The position numbers and the translations under genes were made by a program. The notes under the pieces were generated by a model. It saw only the letters and a program-made list of their open reading frames with translations, did no database searches and was not told the DNA's origin. From Phycomyces blakesleeanus NRRL 1555(-) (Eukaryota > Mucoromycota > Mucoromycetes > Mucorales > Phycomycetaceae): a stretch of DNA of 64,000 nucleotides. Positions 1-12,203 of this stretch are shown here, in pieces (the first letter of the stretch is position 1; the number at the start of each line of letters is the position of its first letter). The stretch is taken from assembly GCF_001638985.1 (NCBI RefSeq), contig NW_017265135.1, positions 310,001-374,000 on the forward strand, given 5' to 3'.

Positions 1-117
1 GGTGTAATTCCTCCAGATCTCAAAGGAACCGACAGTCTTTAGAAATGAGGCAAGAATAAAAGTTAAACAAAAGTAAAAGGATGTCTTTATTGAATTGTGT
101 TGAGCTTCTTTTAAATA

Positions 118-640
118 CTAAAGATGTGACTGTGATTGTAAATATTTAACCGATATGGAAATGTGATTAAAATAAAAAGGAAAAGGGTTGTTGGCTGACG
201 GCTGACCAAATCTATCATACACCTGCCACAAATAATTTTTGAGATCCATATTTGTTGTGAGCCCAGCATAGTTGGTGGCTACCACACAGACTTTTTTACT
301 GTCTTTAATAAAAGACAAAAAGTCTAAAGAATAATTGCTTGTTTAAAATCTGCTTGATCATATTATTATTTAGTTTATTACCTTGTGTATCGCCATCGAC
401 TTGCTTCAGCTATCCGAACGAGTCATACTTTTGTAAATCTCGCTCGAAGAAGCTTTTCTTTGCACTGCTGCAAGGCGAAACAGACATCTTGTCAGCAAGT
501 GGCCGTTGGTGGAGTATGACAGCCATTATCTGAAGGAGGGCTGCTCTATTGATACTTGGGATTGTAGATTTTCTACAATACACAATTATATTATATCGAT
601 CTTCCTTTAATTGGTTGATGAGTGCATGGTGTCTTGTCAA
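118..640 (-). pseudogene. Decayed repetitive ORF of unknown function (mobile-element-like)
   Basis: Two open minus-strand stretches (640 to 410 and 318 to 118) read like consecutive blocks of one protein. The first contains YCRKS, then SPCSSAKK and an F-x-RDL block; the intervening sequence contains a GDTQ block in another frame; the second contains SKKVCVVA followed by YAGLT. I recall the same order of blocks (RKS ... SVCS ... RDL ... GNTQ ... KKVCLVA-x-YAGL) in an uncharacterised high-copy ORF family of Mucorales genomes. That is memory, not a search result. Frame changes and stops between the blocks show the copy is broken. No function can be assigned. It faces the gag relic that starts near base 750. 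Confidence 0.4.
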
Positions 641-744
641 TATTGCTACTATGTTTTTCGCAAGATTAACTACAAAACTGGAGTTAATTTATTTTGTTTT
701 CCTTGGAGTACTATATTCAAGCTTTCCATACTAATTTTTATCCA

Positions 745-1975
745 AGACATCCATCAGTTTGCGTTCTGCATTTCTGGATGTTTCTGGGTTGTCGAAAGCA
801 AGGACCAATGGACAAGGACGACAATGTGTAGAAATCTTGGTTGAGCAATTTTTTCGAATTGCTGCAAATGTCTCATTAAACGAGCCTGTCCTGTGTGTTG
901 CCTTTTACAGGGCACTAAACAAAGAAATAAAAGACGAGTGACTATGAATGAGCATGTCGAAATTAGAAACAGAATTGACAACTGTTTTCAAGAACATCGC
1001 ATAAGACGATCAAAATGTCTACGTCTATATTTTACGTCACTGTTGTATTTCATAAGCACCAGTCCTTACGGCATCATCAATCCTTAGCTAATCCAGTGGT
1101 CTGGTACTAATGGAAATCGATGCTCTCTGAGTAACTCCAAGAGACTCCTTGTCCCAAATTAAAAAAGATTGTTGTCGTAATCAAGGTTTATGTTTGTATT
1201 GTGGTTAATCTGGTCATATGATCCGCCGATGTTCTGCTAAATCTGTTCCGTCAGTGAGCGTTCATGTCACCTACGTCAGGTAAAATATCTGAACGTGATG
1301 TCTCAGTAAGGATGAAAACAATGAACCATCCTTCTTGTAAGTCCTAAGTAGGACAGGACAAAGAAGAAAGACTGCAAAAGGTGCTAGGTGCTTTAACAAG
1401 ACAAGACAAATAGACCAAAGCCAAAGTGGACAGGAAGAGTTCGAAAGAAAGAAAGGCAGTTTAATATATTTTATTGCTTGACGTATTACAGGTATTTTAC
1501 TCATGGAAAGAAGTGTAGAGCTATATATGAATTATATAAAATAAAACGTATGCATTATGAAGTTGTCAAAGGATGTCAGAGCTGTTCATGTGGCCTTTTC
1601 CCTTCCACTAAATCCTCCTGTCTGTGAACTCCTGACCACATCTGAAAACCATATTATCCCCCCTTGTATACTTGGCATTCAACAATGAATCAATCAAGCA
1701 CTCGAGTACTCGTTGATTCAGATACTCACTATAGCTTTATTAGTCAAGAAACGTAAGATACCCACAAGAAATAAAGATATCCCTTTGTCTATTTATGTTG
1801 ACGATGGCCGTGAACTTGATGGTGGAGCTATTACAAGAGAAACTTTATCTGTCAAATTGTTTGTGGGAAAACACTTTGAGCTGACAAGTTTTCATGTTCT
1901 TTCAATATCAACATATCCTATAATTCTTGGCACAAATTGGCGTGCCCGGGATGATGGTTTTCTATTATAGTAGTA
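745..1975 (+). pseudogene. Ty3/gypsy-type gag-protease relic
   Basis: Three retroelement hallmarks lie in order on the plus strand, in different frames with stops between them. (1) At 759-940 is a gag-like helical block with VEQFFRIAANVSLNEPVL and ending NKEIKDE; related peptide (MNEHVEIRNRID) continues after a stop. (2) At 1191-1232 is a CCHC zinc knuckle, C-x2-C-x4-H-x4-C, interrupted by a TAA after the first two cysteines. (3) At 1705-1970 is a retropepsin-like domain with LVDSDTHYSFIS, a frameshift near 1758, then a PLSIYVDDGRELDGGAI segment and a PIILGTNW segment. The usual order gag, knuckle, protease is kept. No reverse transcriptase or integrase follows, and no LTRs were seen. This is a dead fragment. 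Confidence 0.65.
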
Positions 1976-4900
1976 ATACTATTAATATCATATTTATACA
2001 TTTAACGGGGTTTGGCGTGCTTTTGATAAATCCCTAATAATCAGTGTATATTGCTTTTGCAGTCAAGTAAATCATTGGACTGATTATGAGTGTATTGACA
2101 AAATAGAAACAAAATAAGGTCGTTCACACAATCAGGGTATACTATCTAATATAATATTGTCTTTATTTTCTTTGGGAGTGATAAATCAGAGGCTTCAACG
2201 ACACTATTCATTGGTGACAATATCCATTGTACCGGCTGTACTCATGCTCATTTACCGGGTATAATGGACACACCGGGAATAATGTACCTTATCAAGTAAT
2301 ATATATATATATATATATATAATTACTTTAGGGATAACTATCTTCGGTAGATCTGGAGTATATGGTTATGTTACTTATAGACACAGACCTTGCGAAGATT
2401 GCAGTGATCACATTGATTACTTAATATGCCTATTAGTTACCCGAGGGTTCTGGTCTAATGAACCTTCTTGAAGATACAAAATGTAACGGCCACTATTTTC
2501 GGTATTTATTATGATTGGTTAACTTAACAGAATCTGATTTTCTTTTTCTTTTTTGCTTTTTATCTTTGGTATACAAGCCTGAGATAACACAAGCCTTTTA
2601 AATGCGGGTATTAATTCAAAGGTAACTAAGGTAGGATTTGGTATTTAATTATATATTCTGCAGTACGTACTATTATTGCTTTTAGTAAAAGATAGCTTCA
2701 TTTAATACAGCCTACAAAGTCAACATGACAGTATTTGAAAATAAAAGATATATAAAACAGAACGATTGCTATTGTGAAACGTTCCGTAGCTGTGAAACAT
2801 AACATCGCCCTCAAGACATTTCACAGAACAACCTACATATGATTTTGTGTGTTCTGGTAAAGATACTTTGCTTTTATTTACTTATTTATCATCCAGAACA
2901 ATATTAATTTGATCTACTTGATCTACTTGATCTAGTATAATTCTTTTTCTCATTCCTCTTCCTCAATTTATAGAATTCGATATAAATTAGTATATAATTT
3001 TGCAACTTCATTATTGTACAATTCTTTTGAATCATTCTTTTCTCTTATAGATTATTATGAAAAATCAAAATGTCTATATTCTTGGGAAGTTTGAAATATA
3101 CTGTCACTCCCTGGATACTTAACATTAGCGCTTGTGATATCGTACTAAAAAAAGCATACGAGTGAAAGAGATTACAAGATTACAATATAGAAGTGGATGT
3201 TTATCTGTTTATTTTATTTGAAACATACTTGTATTTCTATCAAAGCATCTATGGGTGTATCAAATAGTACTATTCTATATACAAATCATACAAAATCAAG
3301 GCATTACTAGATTCTTTACCTTGTGTACTTGGTCTCTCTTTTAAAAAAATACTCTTAATCTTGTTTCTCTGCATGGATTACACACAAACACATTGTCCAA
3401 GGTTATACAATATTATGATATTTGTACTTGTACTTGTACTTGTACATCCTTGCGAAGAAAACAGAAGATGTACAATTAATAATTCTTCTGGGTTTGAGTA
3501 AGAGAGCTAGGAAGTACTTTGATAAATGCTTTGAACCAGGGACTTGTATCCGTAGAGGATATAATATCCAGCTGTATTTTTTTTAAAGCAGCTAACAAGA
3601 TTTTATTTTATTCTCAAATAAAAAAGAAAGATATACAGGTATATAAAAAATACTTCGATTTAAAAATGAATTGTTGACCTCGTGGTGAAGGTAATATATA
3701 ACGATAAGTATAAAGAAAGGCAGCTATATAAACCGAAGATCTATGCTGTATATATATATGCATTTGATTGACAAGTTCTGTCTTGAATCTGGTCTCTGTA
3801 TGTGATCACAAGTTGTAAAATCAAACAGTTAGCTAGAGATAAATGACGCTATGGTCAAGTCAATAAATCTTGCTCTTTGAGTGATTTTCTCACATGAGAC
3901 ACCCTACCTGAACAGGCTACCAGTGGTGTGTTCCATAGGCATAAGCAATAATTACCTCAAGATAGTATATTTGTTCAAAAGAAACAGGGCTTGAAAAAAT
4001 ACATATATAATGCCTTAGTTCTATGTTGTACATTCTATTTATCTTTAGAGTATAAACATATCTATATATTAGTTCTTACCGATAACAAATTGCTAAAATA
4101 CCTGTTTGAAATTCCTTGTTTTTTTTAAGAAAAAAAGGAATGTTGAAATTTGTGATATACAAGTACAAAAGTACCAGCCTGTTTCAGCTTTGAGTCTACA
4201 GCTAGTAAAGTTTCTTCTTTTTTTTTCTTTTTTTTAATTGTATTTGGCTCTGGTACATTAAATATAAAATACCACACCACAATGATTTTAATATTGCTTT
4301 CATATCTATTACAAGATTATATCTTTATTTGTTCATGATTAATAGTTAGTCGTATATTAATGCTTGAATGAGTATGTATTTTACCTCTTTACATAGTAAG
4401 TAGTTTCATTTATCCAAACTCTTATATGTGTGTGTGTGTAAAAGAAAAATTATAAAATGTCTTATGGAGATACTTGATATTTTTGATAGTTTATGTTCCA
4501 TTGTAAGATTATAGATCAATTGAGTAATGGACTCTTTTGAAGAAAGCCTGGTTTTAAATGTCTGTAGAGTGAATATAGTGCTTCTATATTTATTGATCAA
4601 CATGGTGGGATGATTGAACTGATGATTTTTAAAGATACTAACCCATGTATAAAAAGTACAGCTGTGTCGGGCCCAGTAACATATTTCATGATATTGGCTA
4701 TTAATTTTCTTAGCCTCACAAGGCTATGCAACATGATTTCCAAAATACCATTTTCAACATCCAAAATAGATTAAACTCGTCAGCCCTGTCTACATAATTT
4801 GTTTTTTTTTGTTATACTCGCCTTCAACAGGAACGTATAAAAATAAATAAATAAAGGTTGTACAATAAGCCTCGTTTGATCCTTACAAGACAAATGACAG

Positions 4901-5392
4901 GTATTCTATTATCAAACAGACAAAGACGAAAAAAAAACATATAGTGAAAAACAAGCCAATGGTTTTGTATTATCAAATTCAAGAAAAAAGAAAGGAAAAA
5001 GAACTATTGTATGTAATAAGCTTGAAATGGTCTTGATATAACACTCAATGTTTATCTATTTATTTAAATTTATTTTTGTTTCAATTTAAAGCTACATACA
5101 TAGAATGTCATAAGCTCAATGAAACCAAACCAAAAAGTGTGCATGCCAAGTAAGAAAACAATAACTTTAGCCTCAAACTATACGCCTCTTAGCTTTTACT
5201 GTTTTTTTTTAATAGCAAGAATAGGAATTGGCTACAAAGCCATACTACTGACATGTTTAGATATATATATATATATATATAATTAAACAAATAAGATGAA
5301 TCAAATAAACTTGAATAAAGCTATTTCTGTTCAATCAGTTCTCTTCTCTCTTTCTCTCTCTTTTCTCTTCATCTATTCTTTGTATAATAACC
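1976..5392. other. Gene-poor AT-rich stretch
   Basis: No convincing coding sequence on either strand. It holds homopolymer A and T runs, (AT)n tracts at about 2299-2321 and 5261-5281, and a short (TACTTG)n tract near 3426-3446. The last of the (AT)n tracts lies just over 100 bases upstream of the kelch gene start, so the end of this stretch probably includes that promoter. The retroelement reading frame does not continue into it. Confidence 0.6.
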
Positions 5393-7712
5393 ATGAGAAC
5401 CTCTTTAACAAGCATTATTTTTCTATTGCTTTTAAATGGTCTTTTACGAACGGCTGTTGCCTTCCGACCAAAAGCAAGATATGCAGGAGGTAACACATAG
5501 ATACCAAATATGACAATTGGGTCCAATGCTGATTTTAGTGTTTTTTTTTTCTTGGTTTTTTACACACATTTTTTTCTTTTGGTTTTTTTTGGTACCCACT
5601 TCTTTGCCTATACAGGCTGTGCTTTACTAGATGGCGCTTTGTACTGCTATGGTGGCGCGATGTACATAGCTGGTCAAGGACATCCTACATCTCTAGCTGA
5701 ACACTTTTCGCTTGATTTGAGACATTCATTTGGTATTCCGGAATCGCTTTCCAAGTGGAAATCATTGAATAACTTGACCAGTTTTTTACTGGAGCCAAAT
5801 TCTTACTTTTCTATCGTACCACAACCCAGCAGCCAAAGTTATGTGATCAGTGGGGGTATTGGCTACAACAATGGATCATCTCTTATCAATCCAACTACTG
5901 TTTACAATGCAAGTACAGATACATGGACCTCAGTTAATACTACAGGAATAATACAGAGGTACTTATCAATATCAGTATCGATTTTTCTTAAAATACGTAA
6001 CTATAATTTCTAACCATGCTTTTTAGATTTGGACAGACAGGAGTACTTCAACTAGACAGTGGTATTCTGTTCTGGGGAGGTTTAGGGTAAATAAAGCTAA
6101 TTTTGATTTATTTGCTTGTTGTATAACCACTTGTGTTCTTTTTTTATGAGAATGATAATGCTATTGATGATGGAAGCTAAATTGTTTATCCCTGTAACAG
6201 AGGTTATCTTACGGGTTTATCAAATAGGGGTATCACTACAGATACATACAGCCCAAAACTGCTTTCGCCTTCTGTAAGTATTGCTGATTGTGATTTTCGA
6301 AATATTTTGAGCTTAATTGTAATCTATCTTACGATAAATCAATGCACAAAGTTCGACGAATGGTCAACTATGTCTACTAGTGCATTTCCTTTAGGAGCAT
6401 ATGCACGTGTTTATGGGTCTGCCACGATGGGAAGAGACGGAAGATCGATATTTTATATTGGAGGGCAAACAGTGCAGTCAGCAGTAGTCAATACCACATC
6501 TACCATAGTTGGCCAAGGCCTCGGCACAGTGTCTATGAATGACATTCTGATATATGATACAGTTGATGCTTCCTGGTTAGTGAAACAAGCCATTGGTCCA
6601 ACTCCTTCGCCCAGAACACTCCACACGGCTGTTCTAGGTAATTTTGCTTTCTGTTTTCTTTTCTTTTCTTTTCTTTTTTGGATTTGTACACATCGATCAT
6701 TAGGTTTGACTGACCGGGTGGACTTGATTTTTATAGTACCAGATACCGATATGGTGTTGATTTATGGTGGATTGGGAATCAGTAAGAATTTTACAGATAT
6801 TGCTGTATTATAGCTACACACGTATTCTAACCTACAGCCCTATCATTATTATACAACACCCACAAAAACAACAACAACAACAACATAATAACAATAATAG
6901 ATAGCTCTTTTCCAGTGAAAGATTATGTGTATCAGTTAGACACAGTACAGCTTTTGTGGACTCAAATACCGCTTCCTGTTACATCTGGTGCTGGTCCCCG
7001 TTACGGACATTCAGGTACATTATACAATAAGGATCTGATAGAATATAGCCATTTATTTTAAAATCTTCGCATCTATTTATATATGTACATCCATTTTTTT
7101 TTACTTTTAAAGATAATAATATTAACATTAATACGATGACTACTTATAGCCGTATTGTATGGAAATTCGTCTATGTTTATCTTATTTGGCGTCAATGAGG
7201 CTGGTATTCCAACAGATGATTTTTATGTTCTTGAATTAGAAGACATGAAATGGACTGATTATTTCAAATCTGATTGGACTCCACACTACCAAGAAAGAAA
7301 CCCTAACCTAGTTCCAGTTCCACTCAGTGGGGGTGATAAGCATACAACTCTCGGAGGCGTATTTATATCTTGTGGGACAATAATAGGTATTGTTGCTACG
7401 GCTATTGTACTCTTGGCGGCCAGAAGAAAGAATGCAAAGGAAGATTCGCTTTATGCCAGCTTGAATGCTGCGGACGAAAGAGATGAGAGGGATATTAGAA
7501 GACAAGGAGCAATAAGAATATCGCCAAGAAATAGTACCTACACTCTAGCCAGAAGTTACCGAACCTCGCTTCCAACAGATATTTCCCGGCCAATTGACTC
7601 TCCGGGTATCTATAACTACGATGAAACGATGCAAAGCCAGGGATCATCGGCGACAGTTTATGAATCGATTGGCACGCCTCCTAAAGGAAAGTCTCGCCAA
7701 TCGGACGACTAG
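5393..7712 (+). CDS. Kelch/galactose-oxidase-type single-pass membrane protein
   Basis: Eight exons join cleanly in phase: 5393-5489, 5616-5958, 6027-6086, 6201-6273, 6352-6637, 6737-6781, 6916-7014, 7150-7712, giving about 521 residues. The start ATG at 5393 opens a signal peptide (MRTSLTSIIFLLLLNGLL). Then come kelch-like blades: YAGGCALLDGALYCYGG, a VISGGIGY block, an ILFWGGLG block, an IFYIGGQ block, a VLIYGGLG block and an FILFGVNE block. Residues about 403-424 form one membrane helix (VFISCGTIIGIVATAIVLLA) stopped by ARRK, then a Ser-rich, basic cytoplasmic tail of about 95 residues. Kelch blades usually form a beta-propeller for protein or glycan binding, so a cell-surface or secretory-pathway adhesion or sensing role is likely (inference). 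Exon 6 (45 nt) and its neighbours are the least certain. The gene stands alone; AATAAA lies at 7820. Confidence 0.85.
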
Positions 7713-9403
7713 TTATATGTACATATATGTATATATATATAAGTTGCATACTTGGCGTTTCCATGGTGATTCATCTTTATATTCTATGATTTTACATTAC
7801 ATTAATTTCTCTGCATTTCAATAAATATATATATATATATATATATTATCGGGGAAAATAGTGGATCGAGTGATTATACAACACAATTTTGTACCACATA
7901 TTTTAGAGAATGCTTATATGCTATTTGTATTTGTATTTGTATATAATTTTATACATATGAGCATATGTATTGACATTAATTGACTCAGCTTGCTAAGCTA
8001 GAGATATAATTCTTTACCAGTTAATTTAAAGAAAAGGAAAAGAGAAAGAAAGAGAGAGGGAGGGAAGAGAGGATGGCTGATGATCTCTGCGTATGACTGC
8101 TATAGACTGTGATATGACTAACGATCTAACATATTTGAAAAATAAAATAAAATGAAATTGTGAATTTCAATACACAAAAATTAAAGGAGGGGGCAGTTTA
8201 TTCATAGTACTGATGTAGACACTGATATTGATATTAAACCAAGATATTATTGGCATTAATGTCAGTACTAATATCAGGATCATTCACCCAGGTTGACTTC
8301 TTTAAATTGCCATAATTACTATAACAAGTAGAATCGTCTAGAACACTAAAGGCATTATACACAAGCACACAAGCACACAAGCACACAAGCACACAAGCAC
8401 ATCATCTGCATCTGTATATGTACCTGTATCTGTATCTGTACCTTCTTCCAGTAGATCCATTGAACCAGAAAAAAAATAAAAAAAGAGAAAGAGGAAGGAA
8501 GATTAACAGTGGCGGTTATTTAAACAAAAAGTATTTTGTGAAAGATATAGCTGCTTATCTATACTTTAAATTGGAAGTACAAAATAAAGGGAACCCTTAT
8601 TTTGTACTTCTTGCTCAATAGGGTGACTCATGGAATGACATTAATGATAATGTAAGAAGAAGGGAAAAATAAGGACGGTAATAAAAAAAAACAGAAGTTT
8701 AGTATAATGTGTAGATCTTCCATATATATATATAATATTATAAAGGTTCGATTATTTTAAACGGACTTTTTCTTTCTTCTTTTACTATTGCTACTATTGC
8801 TATTATTTTTATACTCTAAAATACAAAATGATATAAAATGAAATGAATTGCCTTTTAATAATAATAATCTTTATTCTCAAGCCTCTCTTCTTCTTTTTCT
8901 ATTATATATATATATATATATCATTAGCTCTACAAGTCGTATATATATGCACGCTATCGATGATAACCCAAATAAAGACGGCTGTACAATCAGTAAAGAT
9001 ACTATAACAGGAAGCGGCAGAATGTACAGAGCCATATTAAGCTCTATGTGCAAGGTCAAAGGAAAAAAAAGAGAGAGAGAGAAAGGGCTAATCTGTACGT
9101 AACATTGGTCTGGTCAATGATTGGCAAAGTGTGAGATCAAATATAGAGCATATGCGCTCTTTTGATTTATAACCCAATTACTATTACTATTACTATTACT
9201 ATTGCTATTTTTTTATTATATATGTATGTTGTATATTCTGTATAATATTTTGGCCCTGAAAGTTTTTATTTTATTTTATTTTATATATATATATTTTTGA
9301 ATACACAAATACACCAATATAAATATAAATATATGAAAGGGAATATAAAAAAATTATAGATTTCTACGGCTCTTTCTCTCATCTGTCTTGTTGCTTGTTT
9401 TCT
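7713..9403. other. Intergenic region between kelch and methyltransferase genes
   Basis: The first part is the 3' end of the kelch gene, with an AATAAA at 7820-7825 running into an (AT)n tract to about 7846. Then (TATTTG)n near 7920-7942, an octanucleotide array near 8359-8402, another (AT)n near 8905-8920 and (ATTACT)n near 9180-9205. No supported gene. The pyrimidine-rich stretch at 9361-9400 probably belongs to the methyltransferase promoter or leader. Confidence 0.55.
8359..8402. repeat. Octanucleotide tandem array (ACACAAGC)n
   Basis: About five near-perfect copies of an 8-base unit, ACACAAGC, in tandem. It is followed at once by imperfect CTGTAT-type hexamers at 8408-8443. Intergenic and non-coding as far as can be seen. 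Confidence 0.9.
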
Positions 9404-11463
9404 ATGGGAAATACAGACTCTATGCCTATCTCAGATGCTGTCACTTCTAGTCTTTCCCCCGAGACACAGAAACGACTAAAGAAAGCGGCACCCTATAGTG
9501 CTGCATTCTTTGAACTTGGCACTTTACCAGTCAATCCACCTCGTACCGTTCGTCCATCGATGAATTCATTTTTCGAGGCTGCGGCCATGACTCCTTCCCC
9601 AGCACCAACATCAATTCGACCATCGAGCTCTAGAAAGGCATCTTCTGCGAACTCGAGTACATTCAGTCGAAGCACAACAACAAGCTCAAACTCAAAGGCT
9701 TCAAACACGCTTTCTACGGACGATCTTTCTTTGACTCCAAACACCCCGCATAGATCAGCTAGTCAATCAACCCCAATGTCTGCCATAAATGAAGACAATG
9801 ATGCGATAAATAATAGTAATAATGACTTGAGATCCTTGGATGCATCCCAGCGAATAGAGTCCAGCCAAATTGAGGGAAGGCGTTATATCAACCAACCCAA
9901 GACAACATATGTACTACCATTTGATGACGATGAGTCAGATCGTCTAATAGTAATGGTAAGTTTTGGTTCTTGACCAATACAATCCTATCAAATCAATTGG
10001 GATTATTTTCAATTGTTTCATATATCTATCGCCGAAAAAAAATTAAGAAGTAATAGACAATACTAAACTAAACTACACTGCCCTACACTTACACTACTTT
10101 ACATTACACTACATTACACGACTACAAAAAACAAGCTAAAAACTGATATATAAAACAAACCTTATTGTTACTATTAGCATTTCTTATTGAAACATGCGTT
10201 TGAAGGAAACTTTATGGCCCCAGTCACTAGTGTGTTACAAATGGGCTATCTGGAGAAACAACGGCCAAGTGTGCTTGACATTGGCTGCGGTCCTGGTACA
10301 TGGTGAGAATGATTACCATTGACATTATTTATAGTGTATTTGTTTGCTAATCTTTATTATTACTATTATTGAAAAAAAAATCAAGGGTTCTTGAGATGGC
10401 AACAGAATATCCAAATGCTGGTAAGTACAATAGATGATAATTTTCATTTTCAAAAATTAAACCTTTTCTTCTTCTTAATCAGATTTCCATGGTATCGATT
10501 TGTGCCCAATGTTCCCCACAGCAATTAAACCCAACAACGCTCATTTTCAACAACATGATATCTTCAGCGGCCCACTTCCATTCAAAGACAATAGTTTCGA
10601 CTATGTTTATATGCGTGCAATGCTTATTTGCATGACCAGAGACAATCTCACGCACACACTGACAGAAATGTCACGCATACTCAAGCCAGGAGGTTACTTT
10701 GAAATACTTGATGTTGAATATCGTATCCAAAGACCTGGTCCAATTTCAGAGACTCTTATCAACCAAATATGTAAGCTTCTTCTTTCTTCTTTCTTTTCTA
10801 AAAAAAAACTAAAAAGAAGGTCATTTATCTATTTGTTTGTTTATTTGTTTTGTACATGAATGTTTAACCTTGCATTTTATAGTTCATAACAATATGCAGA
10901 CGCACAACATTGATGTTCACTTGAGTCACCAGCTCTCAACCTTTGCAATGACCAAACCTTCTGGTAGTGGATTTGTCGACATCCAGCAACAGCGTGTGGC
11001 CATTCCCCTTGGCTGGGGTGGTCAGCTTGGCGAGTTGCATGCACAAAACATTGGCTGTCTCCTGCGCTCACTTAGTCCTTCTGCCCGTCGCTCAAGTCGC
11101 GTAGCTGTGTCACCCCTCTCTTCTCCTCCTTCTACACCAACATCCCTTTCTCCTTTCCAAGAAATCAACCCCGAAAGTATCAAGGAAGTTCTCGACGAGT
11201 GCCAAAAGTATCAATCCCACCTCAATTGGTACGTTTGCTTCGGCCATAAATCAGTCCTCAGCGGCACCAGTCTCAGTCCGTCGGTGAGCAACAGCAGCAA
11301 CCAGAACAACAGTACTACTTCTAGCATGATGAATTCTTCAATGCACCATCACCATTCTGGAAACTTTGGATACTCACTTGCAACACCACCAGAATCGCAT
11401 GAGTCTCTGGAAGATGGTGCGTGGGAAGTTATCAATGACTTTGTGCATGGCTTCACAGATTGA
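9404..11463 (+). CDS. SAM-dependent class I methyltransferase
   Basis: Exons 9404-9955, 10178-10302, 10386-10420, 10483-10770 and 10883-11463 join in phase to about 526 residues. The first ATG in this frame is 9404 (MGNTDSMPISD). Residues 1-180 are Ser/Thr/Asn-rich and probably disordered. The methyltransferase core begins about residue 185: HFLLKHAFEGNF, motif I VLDIGCGPGTW at 216-226, the post-I acidic loop HGIDLCP, then LPFKDNSFDYVYMRAM and LKPGGYFEILDVEY. These are standard Rossmann-fold SAM-binding motifs of the methyltransferase-25/LaeA-like group. The acceptor is unknown. A Ser/Asn-rich insert sits near the C-terminus before the end ...WEVINDFVHGFTD. The start MGxxxS fits an N-myristoylation signal, suggesting membrane attachment (inference). 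AATAAA candidate at 12054. Confidence 0.88.
10064..10128. repeat. Degenerate pentanucleotide array inside intron 1
   Basis: Imperfect 5-base units of the type ACTAA, ACACT and ACATT run in tandem within the first intron of the methyltransferase gene. Several similar decayed pentamer arrays occur elsewhere in the window. Confidence 0.7.
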
Positions 11464-11493
11464 GATAAGGACAAAATAGCCTTGTTTCCGCAC

Positions 11494-11524
<31 letters not shown>

Positions 11525-12203
11525 CACAAAACGACAACAACAAAATCACCAAAAGAAGAAGAAAACCAATACCGGGTGTATATTCTATATGTCATATTTT
11601 CCATTCAACGACTCTCTATTTATTATCCAAACCATCAAAAACCAAAGCAGGCTCTTATTCTCTCATAATCATCATTATCAGCATCATCATCATCATTTTT
11701 ATATATATATAAAGTAGCCAAAAGAAGATACCAAATAGCCTTGATACTTTATACATGCATGTGCATACTTATATTGCCTGGCTATTATTATTTCTTGCAC
11801 CATTCATTATTATTATCTTTATTATTAGTACTTTATTACTATATTTTATTTACCTTTGCAAATCCCCCTCTTATCCCCCCATACATTCCATTCATTTTCT
11901 TTGTAAATATTCATGTGTTCAGAAAAAGGACAGTCACCACATTAAGCATCTACTTTTTCTCTTTTTTTTTCCAAAAAAAAATACAAATTAAGCAATTTTC
12001 TTTTTAACAATCAAATACTATTGTTATTAATTATATATAAAAATGTAAATAATAATAAAGGATCATATATTATTATTTGCCTTTACTGATATGCATTTCT
12101 TTATTTATGTGTGTAGGTGTAAGTGTAGGTCTTTTATTTATTTTTTCAAAAGTTTATTTAAAGATTATAACAATAACAACAACAACAACAAGAAAGTAAC
12201 AGG
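11464..12203. other. Intergenic region between converging genes
   Basis: 3' flank shared by the plus-strand methyltransferase and the minus-strand gene that ends at 12204. It holds an (AAAAC)n tract at about 11492-11521, several T-rich tracts, an AATAAA at 12054-12059 on the plus strand and (AAC)n at about 12172-12190. No gene is supported. Confidence 0.6.
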
